This document shows, piece by piece, positions 5,695-11,382 of a DNA stretch of 11,382 bases; positions within the stretch are counted from its first letter, which is position 1; each line of letters starts with the position of its first letter. Position numbers and translations under genes: made by a program. A model generated the notes under the pieces. It saw only the letters and a program-made list of their open reading frames with translations, searched no databases and was not told the DNA's origin. Origin of the DNA: Cerioporus squamosus (lineage: Eukaryota; Basidiomycota; Agaricomycetes; Polyporales; Polyporaceae); the NCBI GenBank assembly GCA_022592435.1, contig JABYQS010000910.1:1-11382 (forward strand). Direction: 5' to 3'.

Positions 5695-8600
5695 CTAAGC
5701 CATCCGCGCCTTCAGCCTGCTCTTCAATAGTATCTCCTGCGACGTGAGCTTTTCATCTCGACTAGACGGAGAGGAGCCCCCAGCCACGGTCGCGGTCCTG
5801 TCCTCGTTTCCATCCCCTCTCCGTTGTCCCTTGCCTGCACCCAAGTCCACGGCAGGGGCACCGTGCAATGCTGCCCGCTTTGCGGCAGCAAGCCTGACAC
5901 GGAGCTGTGCCTGGCTACGCAACTGAGCCTCCCGTCGTTCGGCACTGGCACTTAGCTCAAGCTCTGAGTCCGTAACCACGGCGTCCGAGTCTGAGGGCCC
6001 GTCGCGAGCACCACCAGCACGCGTGCCGGACGACTCCCCTGGCACAGGCACAGAGTGAGGTTCGCGAGGGCCATCGCGGGGATGAGCAGCAGCCTCGCGG
6101 CCACGGGCTGACAGCGACGACAATTGAGCCTCCTCCTTCTCCTTCTCAGCGGTGGGAGTGGGAACGGGTCCGGCTACGGCCAACGCCCTGCGCTTCTCGA
6201 GCTCGAGCTTCTGCATGAGCAGAAAACGTGGATCAGCGGGCGTGGAACCGCTTCCGCCGTGTGAAGTGCCTAGACGGGAAACGGGGCACGTAACCGCGAT
6301 TAGGATACGAGTGTGATCGCAGGCCATCTGGCAAAATCTGCATGGCTCACCTGCAGAATGCGACACCGAGGACATGGGCATGTGGCTATCTCCTGCCACA
6401 GACCCCGCTACGATGGTGTCCGCTGAGTTGTGCTTCCCACTTGAGTTGCCTTCGGCGGCTTCGGTGTGCTCTCTGCCTAGAGCACGACGAGAAGCGGAAG
6501 AAGGATCCTCCCTTGAAGGCCGCCTGTCGCGTGCTCTCGTGCGCACGACCGTCTCCGAGGTAGATTGGCTCTTGCCTGCCGATAGGAGGTCTCGGCCTGG
6601 TCCTGCCACAGCGGTACTATTGGCATTCTGAGGGCGTGTCGAGGATGTCGAGATAGGGTCCGACAGACGTAGGAGCAGGGATGGCACGGTGTCGTCGGAT
6701 GGAGGTGTATCGCCAGGGCGCAGGGCTTTCTCGCCAGAGACAGGCGCTGGGGTAGTTGGGGCTTGTGACTGGGACAAGACAGGCACCGGTCGCGAATCGC
6801 CATCTCTCTGCTTGTTCGGACGCGGTTCTCTGATTCCTCCGGTGAGGTGCTCCTGCATCGTCTGCCATGCATTACGGCGAATACGAACGGGCTGCTTCGG
6901 CTGCCTGGGAGCAGGACCCGAGGTGGATGCCTCTGCAACGTCGATGACGCTCGGGGAGGGTGCGGGCACACCTACGGTCAATGGAGGCGTCGATAAACCG
7001 GGGGCATTGTCGTCAGAACGGGGGTGCACGCTACGCTCCAAGGGAGCGAGTCTGCCGGCATCCCCACCGCCACCGAGGGCGATAGCATCGTCCTGGCGTG
7101 AGGAACGGGTGGATAAATTGGCCGCACTAACATCTTCGGCGCGTTGCTTCCCTTTCCTATCGCGTCTATCGTCGGTACTATTTGGACCACCATGTCCTGC
7201 GGTACGGCTGGGCTGCGCGGTGCGATGATCAGGGAAATAGGCCGAAGTAACCATTATACTGTCCCTCGAATGCGACCGAGCTTGCAGGCGACGTCCGTGA
7301 CGGTATTCGTAATGATCTTCGTCCTGAGCTCTGCGAGTGCTTGACCCAGACTCATGCACCCCTCCGCGAGGGGAGAGCATCGGCGACGCTCTAGATCGCG
7401 AGGAGGGAGACCTCGATGTGTAGCGTTGCCGATGTCGAGGGGACGGAGAACGCCTCACGGATTCGTTCAGGGAGTGTGAACGGGAGCGGGAACGGGATCG
7501 TGCATGCCATCGTCGGACAGCTCGTTGAGGCGCATTCGGCCCAGGGACATCGGGTGGCACGTCGTACTATTGTTTGCTATGAATACGACCGCTATGGAGG
7601 CCTGGAGCTAGGGAAACATATCTCACCTGGACATTGTTATCGTAAGCTGCTAGGTCGCGATAGGGCGAGCGGAGGTAACAATACAGTTCTGTACACAGAT
7701 GAAACGTGGTCAGTGGCTAGAACATGCAGCAGATGCGGGAGCGCCGAGACCACTGGCCAGCAACCGGCATTCATAACCCCGAAGAACAGCGGATGACAGA
7801 ATAGGTCCCGAACGGTCATAGAGTGACCGCAGCCTGGACGAGCATTGACGGGTAAGCAGTCCGCTTCGCGAGTAAGGGGACAGACAGAGCATATGAACGG
7901 CATTCTCTCACATCCGCCAAAACACACAATAGCGACCACAGCATGCACGATGACTAAGAGATGGAAGAAGCATCGTAGACTCACCATGTGCGAAATGCTC
8001 CGCGTTCGCGCGTTCATGCCCGTGCTCGGCATCCATGTCCAGGAACTCGGATAGGAGCCGGACGGCTGGCTCAGAGCGGATATCCAGAGACTTCATGAGG
8101 GATACCGTGAACGTTGTCAAGAACTGAGAGTGCACGTCACGCAATCAGTTTGTGTGGGTCACTAGAAACAGCCCGTCTCCGACCGACCTCAACGTCTAGT
8201 CCGGCCCATACTCTCAGCTCACGCCGAATGAATACGGTTGCCCGGGATATGTAATCTTGAGAAGCGGCAAATTGAGCTGGTGTGGGGAAGGGTCGATAGC
8301 GAGTGTACGGATTGGAGGCTACGTGCTAGACCAGGCTTCAGGTTAGGTCTGAACCAATGAACGCACACATGCTTTGACGTGGAACAAACGCGGATCCCTC
8401 GAGGAGACTTGGTGATGCATGGAAAGGCATTTGGGGAACGCGTTTAACATTCGAGTCGGGACAAACTCACCTTGGCGTAGAGTCGATGCCTGTACACCCA
8501 TCTCCGTTTCTCGATCGCCCGTTCCAGCTCGTCAGCCTCCTCCAGCTCTCTCTGCCGCCGTTGTCCCCACACAATTTCACGGCGTCGTGCCGCTCTGCGA

Positions 8601-9006
8601 CGGGCATTTGCTTGCACCACCGCAGGACTCTCGGGCTGAGGGGACGTGCGTAGAGGTGGCAAATAGTGCTTCTGATAGTCGTACTTTGAACGAATGTTGT
8701 GCATCAGGTACTTGCCTACGTCCTGAGAACAAAGCGGACATCTGCGAGACTGCTCTGTGAAGCTCGATAGTCAGTTCGCGCAAGGCTTTGATGGCGGTGG
8801 AAGCACTCACCGGACCAGATGAGGAGGCACTCGAAACAGAACTCATGAGAGCATGTCGGGATCATAGTTCGGTCTGCATAAGGCTGCAAGCATATGCTGC
8901 AGTGCTCCGCATCGGTGTCTTCAAGCTCTTCAGGCTCGACAGTATCCTCAGGCTCCGGTGGCGGACTGCTTTCGAGCTTGATTCGTTTTGTTGGCGGGCT
9001 TTTCAT
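5695..9006 (-). CDS. TOPORS-like RING E3 ubiquitin ligase (7 exons, 869 aa)
   Basis: This is a nuclear ubiquitin (possibly also SUMO) ligase by family. Exons in transcript order are 9006-8811, 8754-8471, 8325-8188, 8123-7985, 7688-7627, 7566-6351 and 6269-5695, in frame to TAG. The start is the first ATG after an in-frame TGA near 9053. The C3HC4 RING spans residues 36-74: CSIC, CSHEFCFEC and CPLC. A conserved middle region follows (about 79-273) with KYDYQKHYLPPLRTSP, KRRWVYRH, NPYTRYRPFPTPAQF, LRVWAGLDVE and YLRSPYRDL; I know this arrangement from fungal TOPORS-type proteins. An Arg/Ser-rich stretch at about 295-335 parallels the RS region of animal TOPORS. The rest is disordered with a basic, Ala/Arg-rich C-terminus. 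VIDVAE at 480-485 is a candidate SUMO-interacting motif. A basic KRIK at 7-10 may aid nuclear import. It shares a divergent promoter with the F-box gene. Substrates are unknown. Confidence 0.88.
6270..6350 (-). other. TOPORS-like gene intron 6 (81 nt, in-frame, retainable)
   Basis: The donor is GCAG|GTGAGC, the branch site CTAAT and the acceptor GTCTAG, all good signals. The length is 27 codons with no stop, so the frame stays open if it is retained. Splicing gives HSAGTSHGGS; retention inserts a Cys-containing segment (PCRFCQMACDH). Confidence 0.75.
7567..7626 (-). other. TOPORS-like gene intron 5 (60 nt)
   Basis: The donor is CAG|GTGAGA and the acceptor CAATAG. Splicing joins NNVQ to YDVPPDVPG, restoring the VQYDVPP continuity of the family. 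The branch site is weak (TTCAT). Confidence 0.75.
7689..7984 (-). other. TOPORS-like gene intron 4, unusually long (296 nt)
   Basis: The donor is CATG|GTGAGT, the branch site ACTGAC and the acceptor TGTACAG. Joining gives AEHFAH-E-LYCYLRSPYRDL, the expected conserved order with nothing missing. It is about four to five times longer than most introns here. One of its frames stays open across the whole intron and reads several Cys and His residues, but no recognisable domain. Confidence 0.75.
8124..8187 (-). other. TOPORS-like gene intron 3 (64 nt)
   Basis: The donor is GAG|GTCGGT, the branch site CTGAT and the acceptor CTCTCAG. It joins GLDVE to FLTTFT. Confidence 0.75.
8326..8470 (-). other. 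TOPORS-like gene intron 2 (145 nt)
   Basis: The donor is AAG|GTGAGT, the branch site CTAAC and the acceptor GGTCTAG. It joins RHRLYAK to HVASNPYTRY. Confidence 0.75.
8755..8810 (-). other. TOPORS-like gene intron 1, inside the RING (56 nt)
   Basis: The donor is CCG|GTGAGT, the branch site CTGAC and the acceptor TTCACAG. It separates the first six zinc ligands from the last CPLC pair; splicing restores WSEQSRRCPLC. Confidence 0.85.
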
Positions 9007-9332
9007 CACAGGTGCAGTAGTTGAAGCACAAGAAAGAGATCGGATAGAAGCAAGTCAGAGAGACCGCGACCGTGACGGTCGAGAGCAAGGGGTATATGTC
9101 CCCGAGCGCTGGCCATGAAGTCAACCTCAGGCTGGCGCTCGGCGTGTCGTCGAACTTGTGCTCAGCCATCAGATTCATACTGTTTCTCGCCCCTTCCTCA
9201 GTTCAAAGATAGTTTCTGAACCCTGCTGGATTTCCGATTCGTATAATTGCTGAAACTCGCTGCGTAGAAGGACCCACACGACGCTCGCCCAATCGACAGC
9301 TACCTCAACTTGCTGAGCGGAACTTTGGATAG
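9007..9332. promoter_or_regulatory. Shared divergent promoter, TOPORS-like and F-box genes
   Basis: These 326 bp separate two head-to-head start codons and must carry both 5' leaders and promoters. Toward the F-box gene there is a TATA-like GTATAATT at 9241-9248 and a CCAAT at 9289-9293. A perfect 15-bp palindrome (9067-9081) lies about 60 bp upstream of the TOPORS ATG. No other coding sequence is apparent. Confidence 0.55.
9067..9081. promoter_or_regulatory. 15-bp palindrome in the divergent promoter
   Basis: CGACCGTGACGGTCG has 7-bp perfect arms around one central G. It resembles a dimeric transcription-factor site, such as one for zinc-cluster or bZIP proteins, though I know no factor for this exact word. 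Confidence 0.4.
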
Positions 9333-10739
9333 ATGGCTTCTGACGGTGTGTGTATCTTCTCCTCTCTGTTCTACCTTGAACTCAGCGTATTAAATGACAC
9401 AGCGAGAGAGCATGCACCTCCAAAGCTTCCAGCCGAATTATGGGAACTCGCTATCGACAATCTACACGGCGATACCCGCTCGCTGAAGAGCTGTTCCCTC
9501 GTCTGCAAGGCATGGACCCGTTGGAGCCAGCATGATGTATTCAACACTCTATCGTACTCCAATCGTGAGCCCAATGCTCCCACTCCGGAGGACCTCGTCT
9601 CTTTCACCGCGTCGCCGCACATTGCGGAGCACATACAGACTTTCCGATGCCATCGCTGCCGTGACCTGTCGCTGACAACGCTTCTGACCGTCCTGTCCTG
9701 CCTCCACATTCTGCGCAACTTGGAGCTTGGCTATGTGCACATAGTCGAGGAGCGCAGTGGCAACAATGTTAAAATGCCATCACCACGCCCACGACCCATG
9801 GGGCCCCTTGAAAGGTTCTCTTTCAAGCACTCTGACGCCATTGGCAGTGTCGCGCTCTATAACCTTCTGGCCCTCTTCCCCTCCATTGTTGTCATCGTCC
9901 TGAAGAGTAATTTGTGGTCTGACAGGAGGAGCAGCGACGACTGGAGATGCCAATCGTCGGAGCTCGCTCCCTCCAACTTGGCCGTCGACATTCTATACGT
10001 CTTCAACCTTCCCTGGAGGATGATCTTAGCCATGGTCCACTACAACTCGACGATGTCCAGGACTATCACTTCCCTGCGCCTTAACATGCTCTTAGAGTAT
10101 TACCCGCCTGCAGCCTTGGGAGCAATGCTGGCAGGGATGCCGTCTCTACGACACGTCCAAATCTCGCCGTATGTGGGCGCGAACAGGGAGCAGCTGTGGG
10201 CGGAGCATCCGCAGGGACAGGGTAAGCGCGGAAGCCGCTTTACATCGATGATCTCGCGCTGACGGCCCATGTCATCAGCTTACAAGGCACTGTCTCTCTT
10301 TCGATGCCAGAGACTAGAGATCGCGGAATTCAATCTCAGCGTCTCTGTTCACGCAACTGATACGCTCGAGCAGCTCGAGCAGTTTATGGATGCGGACCTT
10401 CCGGCGTCCACTCGCCAGATGCGCATCTCTTTCTTTGAGGTCATCCCGTGGTGTTGTGGGGCGCCAAAGTCCCAGGCGGACCTCGCCTCGTGGGCCCAGC
10501 TGGACCGCAGGATGTTGGAGGCCCCGTCGCACGTCCGCTTTCGCGTGTCGTTCACCGAGCCTAGCAAAGAACGGATGTTGCACCAGGCTCAGGTAGATGG
10601 GCTTAGAGCGTTCTTTGGTGCTGTTCTCCCAGGTGTTACGGCCCGAGGCAGACTGTCGGTTATGCACGAAGCACCTGTCTCTGTTAGTGCGCCTCGAGGC
10701 TGCACCTGCACTTCCTGCGTTATGGCTGATGGGCTGTGA
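9333..10739 (+). CDS. F-box protein, F-box/LRR type (3 exons, 430 aa)
   Basis: By family this is the substrate-recognition subunit of an SCF (Skp1-Cullin-F-box) ubiquitin ligase. Exons are 9333-9345, 9403-10221 and 10279-10739; both junctions are phase 1 and the stop is TGA. The F-box lies at residues 13-56: LPAELWELAIDNL, then SLVCKAW and VFNTLSY, with the usual LP start and central Cys/Trp positions. The remainder is a Leu-rich, LRR-like array, for example LTVLSCLHILRNLELGYV and LAGMPSLRHVQIS, as in the greatly expanded F-box families of Agaricomycetes. The second intron (GTAAGC donor, CTGAC branch, CATCAG acceptor) is well supported, because reading through it hits a stop at once. The first, with a 13-nt exon 1, is less certain; without it the protein is 19 residues longer. 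Targets cannot be inferred. Confidence 0.82.
9346..9402 (+). other. F-box gene intron 1 (57 nt, in-frame)
   Basis: The donor is GACG|GTGTGT and the acceptor GACACAG; the branch site is weak. Splicing gives MASDAREHAPPKLPAELW, the expected distance from start to F-box. The intron has no stop in frame, so retention is possible and would add 19 mainly hydrophobic residues. Confidence 0.6.
10222..10278 (+). other. F-box gene intron 2 (57 nt)
   Basis: The donor is AGG|GTAAGC, the branch site CTGAC and the acceptor CATCAG. It contains an in-frame TGA, so it must be removed for the 430-residue protein; splicing joins HPQGQ to AYKALSLF. Confidence 0.85.
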
Positions 10740-11382
10740 TCTCGCCGTCATGGGTCGATCTGCGTTGCTGTTGATAGAGGGAAGGAAGTGACTTTTCTGA
10801 CTCGGATACGACCAATTAGCGACACAGTCTCAACCACATCGATGTAATCCTGTACGTTTGCTCTGCCTCTTCGCCATGGATATGCACTGGCTTCCCCAAC
10901 TTCGAGTGGTGACAGGGTTCAGGACTGCGCGTTCAATGAGGTGATCACAGCCAGGATGCCCGAGTAGCCACCTCAAAGGGTCCTTAATTCACTGCCTGTT
11001 GAGATGAGCTTCCTCGTCGAGTCTTGCAATGGTATCCGAGTGGACATGAGGTCTACTCGCAGTCAGACGCTTGTCAGACGCGTCCTTGACGCGTAGTGTC
11101 ACCCGTGATGTAACGCGTCAGTCACGCCGTCGGTACGTAGAGCCCCCCATGACTCGACCTGTGAGCGTCTTGCAGCCCAGATCTACTGATGCGTACCAAG
11201 GGAGGTGAGCATATCGTCAGCCATCATTGCAAGCTGTATACGCATACGTGTGCTTACCACAGATGTTAGTGTCAGATCATCTCCTTGCCGCGACAACTTC
11301 GGCACGCGCTCCCGTTATCGATCTATAAGAGTCAGAACTACTAGGCATCGCAGGACACTCCAAGTTATATCTGAGCTGTCGA
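10740..11382. other. Non-coding right end, probable promoter of an off-window gene
   Basis: No supportable coding frame was found on either strand. The first part should hold the 3' UTR of the F-box gene. The distal part carries the ACGCGT cluster (11078-11118) and a TATA-like TATAAGA at 11324-11330, which suggest a promoter for a plus-strand gene beginning beyond the window. That gene is not seen. Confidence 0.45.
11062..11120. promoter_or_regulatory. Cluster of three ACGCGT (MCB-like) boxes with nested dyad
   Basis: Perfect ACGCGT hexamers lie at 11078-11083, 11089-11094 and 11113-11118. This is the MluI cell-cycle box bound by MBF in yeasts, which drives G1/S genes. Two of the boxes form arms TGACGCGT (11087-11094) and ACGCGTCA (11113-11120) of a dyad whose centre is a smaller one, TCAC-CC-GTGA (11099-11108), with 4-nt spacers on both sides. 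Upstream, GTCAGACGC is repeated at 11062-11070 and 11073-11081. Six single ACGCGT sites occur elsewhere in the window, so the cluster, not the word, is notable. Confidence 0.5.

Noticed and set aside
7416..7796. Plus-strand frame with a CSRCG motif
   Set aside because: It is antisense to exons 5 and 6 and intron 4 of the TOPORS-like gene; the Cys pair has no partner ligands in a recognisable spacing.
9333..10262. F-box gene ending at the stop in intron 2 (309 aa)
   Set aside because: A strong GTAAGC donor, CTGAC branch and CAG acceptor remove the stop and join a continuing compatible frame of 153 residues.
1..11382. CRISPR array, bacterial operon, phage or plasmid modules
   Set aside because: No regularly spaced repeats, no Shine-Dalgarno-type spacing, and the genes have spliceosomal introns; the window is fungal nuclear DNA.

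Overview
The window reads as nuclear DNA of a filamentous basidiomycete (Agaricomycetes; Polyporales is a tentative guess). It is GC-rich. Its genes are cut by short spliceosomal introns, mostly 56-81 nt, with CTNAY branch sites about 10-20 nt before the acceptor. The proteins are eukaryotic regulators of types common in mushroom-forming fungi. I see no prokaryotic, plasmid or viral signature.

Layout. (1) 1-2571 holds no gene I can support. Its one clear structure is a 539-bp element bounded by perfect 26-bp inverted repeats (1690-1715 and 2203-2228), probably a relic non-autonomous transposon with two hairpins inside. A weak, coding-like minus-strand ORF lies at 2572-2952. (2) 3134-4934 (+) is a four-exon homeobox gene of 534 residues. 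Its homeodomain is split by three introns, one with a GC donor, around a 12-nt micro-exon coding for residues 47-50 of the recognition helix. (3) 4935-5694 is a convergent spacer rich in GTAC. (4) 5695-9006 (-) is a seven-exon TOPORS-like RING E3 ligase of 869 residues with an N-terminal C3HC4 RING, a conserved middle region, an Arg/Ser-rich stretch and a good candidate SUMO-interacting motif. (5) 9007-9332 is a shared divergent promoter with a 15-bp palindrome. (6) 9333-10739 (+) is a three-exon F-box protein of 430 residues. (7) 10740-11382 is non-coding but holds three perfect ACGCGT boxes within 41 bp, two of them arms of a nested dyad, followed by a TATA-like box. It is probably the promoter of a gene beyond the window edge.

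The three genes do not form a known pathway or cluster. They share a regulatory flavour: one transcription factor and two ubiquitin-system specificity factors. The divergent TOPORS/F-box pair may be co-regulated. All splice models are read by eye from phase, splice signals and protein-family continuity; no transcript data were available. No wholly new system is evident. The best leads are the homeobox micro-exon, the ACGCGT dyad and the inverted-repeat element.
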